A stretch of DNA of 64,000 nucleotides from Kofleriaceae bacterium (GTDB lineage: Bacteria; Myxococcota_A; Polyangia; Haliangiales; Haliangiaceae), in NCBI GenBank assembly GCA_018057825.1, contig JAGPCY010000026.1, forward strand, positions 62,001-126,000. Reading direction: 5' to 3'. Position numbers and translations under genes: made by a program. Below are positions 12,231 through 21,336 of the stretch, in pieces (positions within the stretch are counted from its first letter, which is position 1; each line of letters opens with the position of its first letter). The notes under the pieces are model-generated. The model saw only the letters and a program-made list of their open reading frames with translations, was not told the origin of the DNA and made no database searches.

Positions 12231-13784
12231 ATGGCGAACTTGCGGAGCGCGATCGTCGGACTTGGACTTGGCCTGGGACTCGCGGCGGCGGTCGTCGGCT
12301 GCGGCGGCGACAAGGCCGCGCCCAGCGGCGGCGCCGGGACCGGCTCGAGCGCGGGCAGCGGCAAGACCGCGGTCGCCGCGCTGGCGATGCCCGCCCTCGG
12401 CGTCGACGCGGTCAAGCGCCTCAACTACGAGTACGGCCCCGGCGCCAAGGAGGCCAAGGCCCTCGCGACCGCCTACGCCGCCAAGCCCCGCGACTGGGCC
12501 GCGGTGCGCGCCGCCGCCGAGGCCACGCTGGCCAAGGACCCCGATCACCTGGACGCGCGCTGGCGCCTCGGTGAGGCCCTGGCCAACACCGGCCAGCCGG
12601 CCCAGGCCAACGCCGCGCTAGCCGCGGTCCTCGCGGCCGACTGGCTGGGCCGCGGCCCCGGCCTCGAGACCACCCCGACCTTGACCGCCCACCTGGCCAC
12701 CCCCGACGGCGCGGCGCTCTTGGCCCTGGCCGGTCAGCTCCGCGACGCGGTCGCCACGCACGTCGCCGGCTCGCCGTGGGTCCTGGCGCGCCGCTCGGGC
12801 TGGAAGCAGCCGGCGCCCGGCACGAGCTACGCCGCGACCCGCGGCGAGCTGTACGCCGTCGATCCGATCGCCAAGCGCTTCGTCCGCCTGACCCACACCG
12901 ATCACTCGGTGGCCGCCTACCTGCGCGCGCCGTCGGGCGAGGTGCTCCTGGCCGGCTTCACCCAGGCCGAGGTCCCCGATCCCGCCAAGGCCGCCAAGAC
13001 CGCGGCGCCGATCCTGACCCGGGCCTGGCTGCGCACCTGGAACCCCGCCGACCCGGCGGCCCCCGGGGTCAAGGCCACTCTCGGCAAGGCCCGCTACGCC
13101 TGGGTCGGCTATGGCAAAGGCGAGCAGCTCGTGGTCGTGACCGCGCCAGCCGCCGGGCGCTGGGCGCCGGGCCCCCAGCAGGGCTTCGTCGTCGATCGCG
13201 GCACCGGCAAGCTGACCAAGGGACCGGTCGTGCCCTTCGAGGGCCCGGCGATCGAGCTGTCCCTCGAGGACGTGCGGGTCGGCGGCGACGCGAGCTTCCC
13301 GGCCGAGGACGTGCTCGCGCCCGCGGTCCGCGATCAGCTCACCGCCGCGGTCGACGTCGACGATCGCGGCCAGCCCAAGCTCGCCAGCGCCGCGCTGTCG
13401 CCGGGCGGAGCGCGCCTGGCCTTCGCGTCGGCCACCGATCCGTGCGCCAAGGGCGACGCCGCCGCCCTGCCCTCGCTCTACGTCGCCGACGCCAAGACCG
13501 GCGCGTACAAGCACGTCTTGACCGCGTCCAGCCGGTTCGGGCTGCGCTGGCTCGACGACGATCGCCTGCTCTACGAGGACGGCTCGGGGGCGCTCCGGCT
13601 CTACGACGCCGCCGCCGCGCGCGAGCTGGGCAAGCTGACCGAGCGCGCCGGCCTGGCCCTGCACGCGCTGACCCCGACCGCCGCGCCGCTGTGCCGGAGC
13701 GAGCCGATCGTCGACGATCCCAGCGCCACCGACGACGTGCCCGAGCCCGCCGATCAGCCGGCCAGCGATCCCGCGGCGCCGTAG
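12231..13784 (+). CDS. Lipoprotein with beta-propeller-like repeats
   Basis: The 517-residue protein has a lipoprotein signal (VVGC, Cys at residue 24) and a Gly/Ser-rich linker. Residues about 60-170 form a helical, TPR-like part. A long beta-rich part follows with propeller-like blade phrases such as GELYAVDPIAKRFVRLTHTD, LSPGGARLAFAS, PSLYVADAKTGAYKHVL and LYEDGSGALRLYDAAAARELGKL. ATG at 12231 has GAGG five bases upstream; GTG at 12225 is an alternative. The gene diverges from the MoxR-VWA operon. A WD40/TolB-like propeller with that neighbour recalls MoxR-VWA-propeller ternary systems, but here the propeller is exported, so the link may be accidental. It ends in an acidic Pro-rich tail. 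Confidence 0.75.
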   Translation: MANLRSAIVGLGLGLGLAAAVVGCGGDKAAPSGGAGTGSSAGSGKTAVAALAMPALGVDAVKRLNYEYGPGAKEAKALATAYAAKPRDWAAVRAAAEATLAKDPDHLDARWRLGEALANTGQPAQANAALAAVLAADWLGRGPGLETTPTLTAHLATPDGAALLALAGQLRDAVATHVAGSPWVLARRSGWKQPAPGTSYAATRGELYAVDPIAKRFVRLTHTDHSVAAYLRAPSGEVLLAGFTQAEVPDPAKAAKTAAPILTRAWLRTWNPADPAAPGVKATLGKARYAWVGYGKGEQLVVVTAPAAGRWAPGPQQGFVVDRGTGKLTKGPVVPFEGPAIELSLEDVRVGGDASFPAEDVLAPAVRDQLTAAVDVDDRGQPKLASAALSPGGARLAFASATDPCAKGDAAALPSLYVADAKTGAYKHVLTASSRFGLRWLDDDRLLYEDGSGALRLYDAAAARELGKLTERAGLALHALTPTAAPLCRSEPIVDDPSATDDVPEPADQPASDPAAP

Positions 13785-13864
13785 ACCGCGGCGATCAGCG
13801 ACCGCGGCGATCAGCGACCGAGGAGATCAGCGACCGCGGCGATCAGCGACCGCGGCGATCAGCG
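13785..13864. repeat. Five 16-bp tandem copies carrying a stop codon
   Basis: The unit ACCGCGGCGATCAGCG is repeated five times; the third copy has two changes. Each copy contains TCA at the same place, and the last one is the real stop (13859-13861) of the minus-strand gene that follows. The array fills the whole gap between two convergent genes. It parallels the array at 4455-4502. Confidence 0.92.
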
Positions 13865-14227
13865 ACCGCGGCTGGCCAGGTGGCGCAGGGCCGCGCCGAC
13901 CGCCGGCGACAGCGCCGCCACCGGCTCGCGGCCGGGCTCGGCCAGGACGATCCAGTCGCGCGGGGCCGCGTCGACCGCGGCCCGCCAGCGCAGATGGGCC
14001 ACGGTGGCGCCAGCGGCCAGGTGCAGCGCCGGCGGCGCGACCAGCGCCACGACCTCCGGCTCGAGAGGCCGGCCGTAGCGGCGCAGCACCACGATCGCGG
14101 CCGCCTCGGGCACCACGCCGATCACCGCGCCGTCGACCGCGATCGCCAGCCCGCCGGTGGTCGGCGCCGCGGTGGTCGCGATCGGCCGGCCGGCGTCGTC
14201 GAGGTGGACGTCGATCGTCAGGCTCAT
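13859..14227 (-). CDS. Small protein coupled to peptide-binding lipoprotein
   Basis: This is a 122-residue protein with no signal peptide. Its ATG at 14227 overlaps the stop of the substrate-binding lipoprotein gene (ATGA), so the two are translated together. The sequence looks beta-rich: TIDVHLDDAGRPIATT, GLAIAVDGAVIGVV and VVLRRYGRPLEPEVVAL, followed by an Ala-rich part with DWIVLAEPGREPV. No family was recognised. Its stop lies inside the last copy of a 16-bp tandem repeat. The tight coupling suggests a function with the binding protein, but no transporter subunit features are present. Confidence 0.65.
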   Translation of the reverse strand: MSLTIDVHLDDAGRPIATTAAPTTGGLAIAVDGAVIGVVPEAAAIVVLRRYGRPLEPEVVALVAPPALHLAAGATVAHLRWRAAVDAAPRDWIVLAEPGREPVAALSPAVGAALRHLASRGR

Positions 14228-15786
14228 CGCTTGCGGGCCCGCGCCAAGGCCGACCATCGCGCGTTGGGCAAGACCTGATAGCCGTCGAGATCGCGGTTGA
14301 CGATCGCGACGTTGTCCTCGTGCCACAGCGGGACGATCGGCACCTCGTCGGACAGGATGGCCTGGACCCGGGCGTAGAGCGCGATGCGCTTGGCCCGATC
14401 GAACTCGGCGCGCCCGGCGGTCACCAGCGCGTCGACCTCGGGGTTGGCGTAGCGCCAGCGGTTGGTGTCGTCGGGCGTCGCCGCGGTCGGCATGCGCGAC
14501 GAGTGGAAGTACGGGAAGTACATGTCCGGCTCGGTGATGTCCGAGGTCTGCATCGAGGCCACCTGGTAGCTGCCCTTCTTGATGTCGGCGAAGAAGGTCG
14601 CGAACTCGAAGGGCCGCACCTCGACCGCGACGTCGAGCTGCGCGAGCTGCGCGGCGATCACCCGCGCGATCGCGACCCGGAACTGATCGCTCGAGGTCTT
14701 GTAGGTGAGCGCCAGGCGCGGGCGACCGCCGGGGCCGTCGGGATCGGGGTAGCCGGCGGCGTCGAGGAGCGCCCGGGCCGCGGCCAGGTCCTGGGTCAGC
14801 GGCGCGGCCGGCACGTAGGCCCAGTGCGACGGCGACAGGAGGCCGGTGGCGAGGATCGCGCGGCCCGAGAACTTGCGAGCGACGATGGTCTGGCGATCGA
14901 GGGCCAGGGCCAGGGCCCGGCGGACCCGGACGTCGGCCAGCGCCGGATCGCGGTTGTTGAACATCAGGTAGGTCAAGACCGTCGACGGCCCGCGCTCTTC
15001 GCGCAGCCGCGGCCGGGCCAGGACGTCGTCGAGGAGATCGGGGCGGATCGCGTTCTGCACCAGATCCGCCGAGCCGCCGGCCAGCATGACGATCCGCGCG
15101 GCGGCGTCGCGCACGACGCGGAGATCGACCTTGGGCACCAGCGGCGGCGGACCGTAGAAGTGTGGGTTGGCGATCAGGCGCACGCGATCCGGCTCGATCG
15201 CCACCACCTGATACGGCCCCGCGCACACCGGCTTGCCGCCGGGGTACTTGCCGTTGGCGTCGGCGGCGTGGCGCGCGGCGATGCCGTAGTCGAGATCGGT
15301 GAGGAGCGTGGCCAGGGGCGAGCGCAGCCGGAAGCGGACCCGACGGGCATCGATCGGCTCGATGGCCGTGAACCGCTCGGCCCAGGTCTTGGACCCGTCG
15401 GCGATCGCCGAGGTGAAGGTCCAGGCGACGTCGGCCGCGGTCACCGGCGCACCGTCCGAAAACCGGACGTCGGGGCGCAAGGTGGCCTCCCAGGTCAGGT
15501 CGTCGATCCGATCGATGCGCTCGGCCAGGCCCAGGGCCGGCTGCGAGTCGGGCCGATCCATGACCATGAGGCCCGGGCACACCAGCCGCGACAGCTTGAG
15601 GTCCTGCGACGACACGGTCTTGCGCGGATCGGCCGTGCGCGGGGCCGACTCGATCAACATGACGATCGTGTCGTCGGGCGTCCGCCGGGTCCGCGGCGCG
15701 CAGCCGCCGGCGACCGCGGCGGCGACGGCCAGCGCCAGCGCGGTCAGCGCGGCCCGGCCCGTGGTACGTTGGCGGGGTGCAAGCAT
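14224..15786 (-). CDS. Oligopeptide/dipeptide-type substrate-binding lipoprotein
   Basis: The 520-residue protein has a lipoprotein signal (AGGC, Cys at residue 29) and the SBP family 5 layout: SAPRTADPRKTVSSQDLKLSRLVCPGL near the N-terminus, LAERIDRIDDLTWEATLRPDVRFSDGAPVTAADVAWTF, and a C-terminal region with RRALALALDRQTIV and LLDAAGYPDPDGPGGRPRLAL. Such proteins capture peptides for OppBCDF/DppBCDF importers, but no permease or ATPase gene is in the window, so it is an orphan. Its start codon overlaps the start of a divergent PBP4-type peptidase by ten bases. Binding of cell-wall peptides is therefore an attractive guess. Confidence 0.88.
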   Translation of the reverse strand: MLAPRQRTTGRAALTALALAVAAAVAGGCAPRTRRTPDDTIVMLIESAPRTADPRKTVSSQDLKLSRLVCPGLMVMDRPDSQPALGLAERIDRIDDLTWEATLRPDVRFSDGAPVTAADVAWTFTSAIADGSKTWAERFTAIEPIDARRVRFRLRSPLATLLTDLDYGIAARHAADANGKYPGGKPVCAGPYQVVAIEPDRVRLIANPHFYGPPPLVPKVDLRVVRDAAARIVMLAGGSADLVQNAIRPDLLDDVLARPRLREERGPSTVLTYLMFNNRDPALADVRVRRALALALDRQTIVARKFSGRAILATGLLSPSHWAYVPAAPLTQDLAAARALLDAAGYPDPDGPGGRPRLALTYKTSSDQFRVAIARVIAAQLAQLDVAVEVRPFEFATFFADIKKGSYQVASMQTSDITEPDMYFPYFHSSRMPTAATPDDTNRWRYANPEVDALVTAGRAEFDRAKRIALYARVQAILSDEVPIVPLWHEDNVAIVNRDLDGYQVLPNARWSALARARKR

Positions 15787-17390
15787 CGGCTCGTCGCGGA
15801 CGTGCGGCCTGGGCCGCCGGGTTCGCGCTCGTCGCCGCGAGTATGATCGTGCGACCGGCGCGCTCGCAAGCGCCGGCGGTCGATGCCGCGGTCGCGCCCG
15901 AGCCGGTGCCGACGCCGACCGAGGACGATGACGGCGACGACGGCGCCGGGCCGGCCCCGGTCACGGCCCCGGCCGATCCCGCGGCCCGTCGGGCCTGGTT
16001 GACCGCCCAGCTCGACGGCGCGGTCGCCGCCCTGCCCCGCCTGGCGCCGGCCGCGATCGGCGCGATCGTCGTCGACGTCACCACCGGCGAGACGCTGTGG
16101 AGCCACGGCGCCGACCGGCCGCTGTCGATCGCGTCGGCGCAGAAGATCTTCACCGCCGCGACCGCCCTGGCGACCCTGGGGCCCGGCTTCCGCTGGCGGA
16201 CCACGATCTACGGCGAGGCCTTCGATCCGGCGACCGGCGTGGTCGACGGCGATCTGATCGTGCGCGGCCGCGGCGATCCCACGTTGACCCAGGCCGGCCT
16301 GGCGAACCTGGTCCGCGACCTCGCCTGGCGCGGCGTGACCCGGGTGACCGGCGACCTGGTCTTCGACGGCAGCTACTTCGACGACGTCGACGAGCCGCCG
16401 CGCTACGACGACCAGCCCAAGGAGCGGGCCGGGTTCCGGGCCCCGATCGCCGCGGCCTCCCTCGAGCGCAACGCGGTCACGGTGGTCGTGGTCGCCGATC
16501 GCCGCGGCCTGGGGCTGGCCGAGGTCACCCTCGATCCGCCGGTGTCGGACTACGTCCGCCTAGTCGAGGACGAGGTCGTGACCGTGGCGACCGGCCGGAC
16601 CCGCATCGCGGTCACCACCGAGGTCAAGCGCGATCGCCTCGAGCTGCGGGTCCGCGGCCAGATCAACGCCGACGATGCGGTGTCGTTCGTGCGCCGGCGC
16701 GTCGACGATCCGGCGGCGCTCCTGGCCGAGGCCCTGCGCAGCGAGCTGGCCGCCGCCGGCATCCGCGTGCGCGGCAAGCTGGTGCGGCGCGCGATCGCGC
16801 CTGGCGACCCGGTCGTGGTCCTGGCCGAGCGAGCCAGCCCGCCGCTCGGCGAGGTGCTGCGCGATCTGGTGAAGTCCTCGGACAACTACCTGGCGGAGAC
16901 CGTGCTGAAGACGATCGGGGCCGAGGTTCGGGCCGCGCCAGCCGGGCGTCCAGCCACCTGGGACGACGGCCTGGCCGAGGTCAAGGCCTACGCCGCCGCG
17001 GCCGGGGTCGCGGTCGACGCGATCCGGATCGACAACGGCTCGGGTCTGTTCGACGCGACGGCGGTTCCGGCCGAGGCCCTGGCCAAGGTCCTGGTCGCCG
17101 CCTGGCGCGACTTCCGCGTCGGCCCCGAGCTCGCGGGGGCCCTGGCGATCGGCGGGGTCGACGGCACGCTCCGACGCCGCTTCACCGAGCCGAGCGTGCG
17201 CGGCCGGATCCGCGGCAAGACCGGCACCCTGGCCGCGGTGTCGAGCCTGGCCGGCTACGCCGCCAGCGATGGCCGCCACCCGCTGGCCTTCGCGGTGATC
17301 GTCGACCAGCTCCCGGCCGGGACCCGGGCCGACGCGCGCGCGCTGCAGGAAGCGGTCGCCGTGGCCGCCCTGGCCTACGGCGCGCCGTGA
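15777..17390 (+). CDS. dacB: D-alanyl-D-alanine carboxypeptidase/endopeptidase, PBP4 family
   Basis: This 537-residue exported serine peptidase acts on peptidoglycan cross-links in the periplasm. After a signal peptide ([16 protein letters not shown]) and an acidic, Pro-rich linker it shows all three penicillin-binding motifs: SAQK (S about 119), SDN in SSDNYLAE (about 366) and KTG in [12 protein letters not shown] (about 480). The large insertion between the first two motifs is the PBP4 (class C) hallmark. The GTG start at 15777 gives a complete signal peptide, and the next Met would cut it. That start overlaps the divergent binding-protein start, so both promoters must lie within the opposite gene. 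Confidence 0.92.
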   Translation: MQASARRGRAAWAAGFALVAASMIVRPARSQAPAVDAAVAPEPVPTPTEDDDGDDGAGPAPVTAPADPAARRAWLTAQLDGAVAALPRLAPAAIGAIVVDVTTGETLWSHGADRPLSIASAQKIFTAATALATLGPGFRWRTTIYGEAFDPATGVVDGDLIVRGRGDPTLTQAGLANLVRDLAWRGVTRVTGDLVFDGSYFDDVDEPPRYDDQPKERAGFRAPIAAASLERNAVTVVVVADRRGLGLAEVTLDPPVSDYVRLVEDEVVTVATGRTRIAVTTEVKRDRLELRVRGQINADDAVSFVRRRVDDPAALLAEALRSELAAAGIRVRGKLVRRAIAPGDPVVVLAERASPPLGEVLRDLVKSSDNYLAETVLKTIGAEVRAAPAGRPATWDDGLAEVKAYAAAAGVAVDAIRIDNGSGLFDATAVPAEALAKVLVAAWRDFRVGPELAGALAIGGVDGTLRRRFTEPSVRGRIRGKTGTLAAVSSLAGYAASDGRHPLAFAVIVDQLPAGTRADARALQEAVAVAALAYGAP

Positions 17391-17529
17391 CGCCGTGACC
17401 TGGTGCCGACGCGGGGACGCCGTGGCACCCCGGTAGTAACCGCGCCGGGCGTTGCCGCGTCGGAGCCGAGCGTGCTACCCATGCGGACGCGCCGGGCCCT
17501 CGCGGCCCCCTATCGCACGAGGAGATTCC

Positions 17530-17949
<420 letters not shown>

Positions 17950-18100
17950 TCGAGGCGTTTTTTCGGTGACCCGGTGCGTGGCGCGCGAGCGCCGACGTAT
18001 CTGCCGGGCGGGTTTCGGGAACCCCAAACGTGAACCAAGCTGCCCTGAGTTTGGAGAGCCAAGCCGCCCATGGGTTTCGGGCGACGGCTGAGGTGATCTT

Positions 18101-18137
18101 GGAGAGGTGACCGAGCGGCGGAAGGTGCACGATTGGA
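18101..18137 (+). pseudogene. tRNA-Ser (GGA) 5' half fragment
   Basis: These 37 bases read as the 5' half of a bacterial tRNA-Ser: acceptor strand GGAGAGG, TG at positions 8-9, a D-stem ACC pairing with GGT around the loop GAGCGGCGGAA, then CACGA and the loop start TTGGA, with GGA as anticodon. Identity stops right after the anticodon. No TCGTG, T-arm (GGTTCGAATCC) or CCTCTCC acceptor complement follows within the gap. It is best read as a truncated tRNA. Breakage in the anticodon loop is what some integrase target sites would leave. No integrase gene is nearby. Confidence 0.5.
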
Positions 18138-18215
18138 CCGGACTCGTTCCGGGTCGATCCGATCGCTGGGTCGCTCTCGACCTCCACTGGTCGACCACAA
18201 CGGCGGTTGACCTTG

Positions 18216-18245
18216 CACGGCCCCCCGGGGGCCGTGTCGCGTTTT
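18216..18245 (+). terminator. Perfect GC hairpin followed by T4
   Basis: CACGGCCCCC and GGGGGCCGTG form a perfect 10-bp inverted repeat around one base (18216-18236), followed six bases later by TTTT. It resembles a transcription terminator and lies 79 bases after the tRNA-Ser fragment. The remainder of the 441-base gap 17950-18390 holds no gene that I can support. Confidence 0.5.
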
Positions 18246-18390
18246 CGGACGTGGTGGGGAAGTTCGGACGTGCGCCCGGTTACGCCCCGGGCCCTGCGTC
18301 GTCGGTTGCGCACCGCCACCGCCGCGAAGCACCGGCATCGGTCTTGAAGAAGCCTGGCGCGCGGTCGGAACGCCGGCCGCGGAGGTTTCG

Positions 18391-19167
18391 ATGAACGGAC
18401 CTATGTGGCTATACAAGCGGTTTCCTCGACTAACCCACTGGTGGCGAAGGTTGGCGCGCGCCAACTACGAGCGCGAGATGGCGCTCCTGCCGGTCCTGTG
18501 CGACCCGACGCGCACCGGCGTCGACGTCGGCGCCAAGGTCGGCATGTACACGTACCGGATCCGCGCCCACTCCTCGGACGTGGTCGCGTTCGAGCCGATC
18601 CCGCTATTCCACCGGATGCTGGCCAAGGTCTTCGACGGGCGACGTGGGAGGATCGAGCCGGTCGCGCTGTCGGCCCAGCCCGGCCGCGTCACGATGCGCC
18701 TGCCCTACGACCACACCGGCGACCAGCAGTTCGGCCGCGCCACGATCGAGCCGACCAACCCGCTGGCCAACGACGCGGTCGCCCGCGTCGAAGAGCTGGC
18801 GGTCGAGGCCCGGACCCTCGACTCCTACGGCTGGGACGGCGTCGGCTTCATCAAGATCGACGTCGAGGGCCACGAGCTGGCGGTCCTCGACGGCGCCACG
18901 GCGACCCTGGCTGACCATCGCCCCAACCTGCTCATCGAGTGCAACCCTGAGCACCAGGTCGACGGCCCGGCCCGCCTGGCGGCCTGGCTGGCCGCTCACG
19001 ACTACCAGGCCGCCTTCGTCTGCGGCCCGGCGCTCGTGCCGATGGAGGGCTACGACGCCGAGCTGCACTGGCGGCGCCACGGGATCGAGAACTTCGTGGC
19101 CTTTCACCGCGCCCGGCGCAGCGAGCTCTTGCCCCTCCTGGCCGATCGCCTCGCGCACCGACGTTAG
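18391..19167 (+). CDS. FkbM-family SAM-dependent methyltransferase
   Basis: The protein is 258 residues. SAM-binding motif I is [15 protein letters not shown], with DVVAFEPIP as motif II. The FkbM signature [17 protein letters not shown] follows, then LLIECNPEH. FkbM enzymes methylate hydroxyl groups on polyketides, glycans or glycopeptides; the substrate here is unknown. The N-terminus has an amphipathic basic stretch ([15 protein letters not shown]) but no clear membrane span. It stands alone, downstream of a tRNA fragment and a hairpin, and is followed directly by a hexamer array. The gap before it has lower GC than most of the window, which may hint at acquisition. Confidence 0.88.
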   Translation: MNGPMWLYKRFPRLTHWWRRLARANYEREMALLPVLCDPTRTGVDVGAKVGMYTYRIRAHSSDVVAFEPIPLFHRMLAKVFDGRRGRIEPVALSAQPGRVTMRLPYDHTGDQQFGRATIEPTNPLANDAVARVEELAVEARTLDSYGWDGVGFIKIDVEGHELAVLDGATATLADHRPNLLIECNPEHQVDGPARLAAWLAAHDYQAAFVCGPALVPMEGYDAELHWRRHGIENFVAFHRARRSELLPLLADRLAHRR

Positions 19168-19170
19168 TTC

Positions 19171-19339
<169 letters not shown>

Positions 19340-19342
19340 TCG

Positions 19343-20833
19343 TCACCGCCCCGCGCCATCGCCCGCGGCGGCCGCGACGTGGGGCCCGATCACCGCCGCC
19401 AGCTCGAGCGACGGCTGGTACACGGCGAACAGCCCGGCCAGCGTCCCGAGCACCCGCCCCAGCAGCACGAAGGACCGTGGCACCGTCGCCCGCGCCGCCC
19501 GCGCCCGCACCGTGACGTCGCGGACCAGGGCCTCGGCCTGAGCGTCCCAGTCGACCGTCGCCGCCGACACGCCCGGCCGCAAGACCGCGGTGATCGACGC
19601 CGCGATCGTCGCCAGCGCCTCGGGATCACCGCCGAAGCCGAGCGCCGTCAGCTCGGCGGCGGCGCGCGCCCGATCGCCGATCGCCAGCGCCAGGACCAGG
19701 CGGGCGTAGCCGGCGCGCTCGGCCGGCGCCAGCCGCAACACGCAGCCCCAATCGAGCACCGCGATCCGGCCGTCGCCATCGACCAGGAAGTTACCGGGGT
19801 GGGGATCGGCGTGGACCACGCCGCCGCGGAAGATCTGGCGGGCGATCCCGTCGGCCAGCGCGGCGAGGATGCGGGTCCGCTCGGCGCGGTCGCCGGCGTC
19901 GAGGACCTCGAGCAGGCGCCGACCGTCGACGCGATCGGTGGTGAGGACGCGCGCGGTCGAGTGCGACGCGATCACCGCCGGGACGTAGAGCGGCGTGCCG
20001 GCCAGGATCGGCGCGACCTCGGCGCCGGCCGCGGCCTCGGCCTGGTAGTCGAGCTCGCCGGTCAGCGCCCGCCCGAGCTCGGCGGCGATCGCGCCGAGAT
20101 CGCCAGGGATGAGATCGCCCAGGGCGCCGGCCAGGATGCCCAGCGCAGCGACGTCGGCGGCGACGACCTCGGCGATGCCGGGGAGCTGGACCTTGACCGC
20201 GACCGCCCGACCGTCGGCCAGGCGCGCGCCGTGGACCTGGGCCAAGGACGCCGCCGCCAGGGCCTCGACGCCGAAGCCGGCGAACCGCTCGGTCACCGGC
20301 GCCCCCAGCTCGGCCTCGAGCTGGGCCACGATCGCGGCGGTCTCGATCGCCGGCACGCGATCCTGCAAGGTCGACAGGACCTCGGCCCACACCGGACCGA
20401 TCAGATCGGGGCGGCACGACGCGACCTGCCCGAGCTTCTGCACGCCGCCGCGCAGCTCGACGCAGCGCTCGACCACGCGGGCCGCCAGGGCGCGGTGATC
20501 GTCGTCGGTCAGCCCGGGGTGGCCGGCGGCCACCGCGCGCAGCCGGCGCCAGCGCGCCTCGGCCGCGATCGCCAGCCCAGCGCGCACCACCCGACCGACC
20601 CGCGGCACGCCGCGCGACCGCGCCCGGGCCTCGCTCCAGGTCGACTCGAACCAGCGGGCCGCGTCGTCCCACTGGGCGCGGGCCGCCGCCGCCACCGCGA
20701 CCCCGCCGCGCGCGACCTCGCCGACGTCGCGCGCCAGATCGAGGGAGAGCTGATCGAGCCGGGCGCCGGCCCGCGTCAAGAGCTCGCTCAGGGCGCGGAG
20801 CGGTGACGGTTCAGGCGAAGGGGTCGCGACCAT
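19343..20833 (-). CDS. ABC1/UbiB-family atypical kinase
   Basis: The 496-residue protein has the diagnostic ABC1 motifs: the KxGQ-type GGVQKLGQVASCRPDLIGP (about 126-144), the Ala-rich nucleotide loop AAASLAQVHGARL, the VAIK-type VAVKVQLPG, HADPHPGNF and the metal-binding LDWG. Family members are ATP-binding lipid-pathway proteins (UbiB, Coq8, AarF). The C-terminus has a hydrophobic helix (RSFVLLGRVLGTLAGLFAVY), consistent with membrane association. No ubiquinone synthesis genes are nearby. The ATG at 20833 lies within the upstream RHH/zinc-ribbon gene (23-base overlap), so the two form an operon. Confidence 0.92.
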   Translation of the reverse strand: MVATPSPEPSPLRALSELLTRAGARLDQLSLDLARDVGEVARGGVAVAAAARAQWDDAARWFESTWSEARARSRGVPRVGRVVRAGLAIAAEARWRRLRAVAAGHPGLTDDDHRALAARVVERCVELRGGVQKLGQVASCRPDLIGPVWAEVLSTLQDRVPAIETAAIVAQLEAELGAPVTERFAGFGVEALAAASLAQVHGARLADGRAVAVKVQLPGIAEVVAADVAALGILAGALGDLIPGDLGAIAAELGRALTGELDYQAEAAAGAEVAPILAGTPLYVPAVIASHSTARVLTTDRVDGRRLLEVLDAGDRAERTRILAALADGIARQIFRGGVVHADPHPGNFLVDGDGRIAVLDWGCVLRLAPAERAGYARLVLALAIGDRARAAAELTALGFGGDPEALATIAASITAVLRPGVSAATVDWDAQAEALVRDVTVRARAARATVPRSFVLLGRVLGTLAGLFAVYQPSLELAAVIGPHVAAAAGDGAGR

Positions 20834-21257
20834 GACGGAGCTCCTCGAGGCAGGTGGTGCAGACGATCGGCCGCGGGCCGTTCGCCTCGGTGATCGCCGC
20901 GGCGGCGTCGGCGCCGCGCGGCAAGATGGCGTTGCACGCGGCGCACACCGCGTTCTTGTTGAGGACCAGCGGCTGCCAGCCGATCGGCTCGCTCGCGGCC
21001 CGGCCGACGCCCTTGGCCGAGCGCGCGACCGCGGCGCCGTCGGCGACGATGTCCCCGACCAGGCCGAAGGCGTGGGTCAAGACGTTGCGCACCAGGTTCG
21101 AGACCGAGACCCCGAGATCGGCGGCCCGGGCCTTGAGCTCGTGCTCGAGGCGCTCGGGGACCCGGGTGTGCAGCACCCGCTCCTTCTTGTCGTCGTCCTT
21201 GGGGGCCGGCGGTGGCGGCTCGGGCGGTCGAGGTTCGGTCGGGCGTCGTCGTGTCAC
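20811..21257 (-). CDS. Ribbon-helix-helix protein with C-terminal zinc ribbon
   Basis: The protein is about 148 residues. A Pro-rich start leads to RVLHTRVPERLEHELKARAADLGVSVSNLVRNVL, a ribbon-helix-helix DNA-binding pattern (about 27-60). The C-terminus has CAAC...CTTC (CxxC pairs about 30 residues apart), a small zinc ribbon. GTG at 21257 is the most upstream plausible start, lying inside a 17-bp palindrome four bases after the predicted transcript start. GTG at 21176, preceded by AAGGAG, would leave the RHH intact and may be the true start. The palindrome at its own promoter suggests autorepression. It is the first gene of an operon with the ABC1 kinase. Confidence 0.75.
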   Translation of the reverse strand: MTRRRPTEPRPPEPPPPAPKDDDKKERVLHTRVPERLEHELKARAADLGVSVSNLVRNVLTHAFGLVGDIVADGAAVARSAKGVGRAASEPIGWQPLVLNKNAVCAACNAILPRGADAAAAITEANGPRPIVCTTCLEELRHGRDPFA

Positions 21258-21267
21258 AACGTGACAC
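21251..21267. promoter_or_regulatory. Operator palindrome GTGTCACAACGTGACAC
   Basis: A perfect 7-bp inverted repeat (GTGTCAC/GTGACAC) lies around AAC, immediately downstream of the -10 element of the minus-strand promoter and across the predicted transcript start. A further half-site-like TATCAC follows at 21274. The RHH protein encoded from here is the natural candidate to bind it. Confidence 0.7.
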
Positions 21268-21296
21268 AATATGTATCACAACCGATCACGTGTCAA
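21268..21296 (-). promoter_or_regulatory. Sigma-70-type promoter of RHH-ABC1 operon
   Basis: On the minus strand, TTGACA (21296-21291) is separated by exactly 17 bases from CATATT (21273-21268). The -35 is a perfect consensus and the -10 matches 4 of 6. The transcript should start near 21261, inside the operator palindrome. It is the best consensus promoter I found in the window. Confidence 0.7.
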
Positions 21297-21336
21297 GCCG
21301 TCCCGCATCGCCCGCGCGGTGCTACACGAAGCATCG

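Noticed and set aside
17391-17529. Sigma-54-like TGGCAC element upstream of rubrerythrin (near 17430).
   Set aside because: The -12 TTGC element is missing at the required distance.
18101-18185. A complete tRNA-Ser gene.
   Set aside because: Only the 5' half fits. No matching anticodon 3' strand, T-arm or CCTCTCC acceptor strand follows, and no intron-like continuation was found before 18391.
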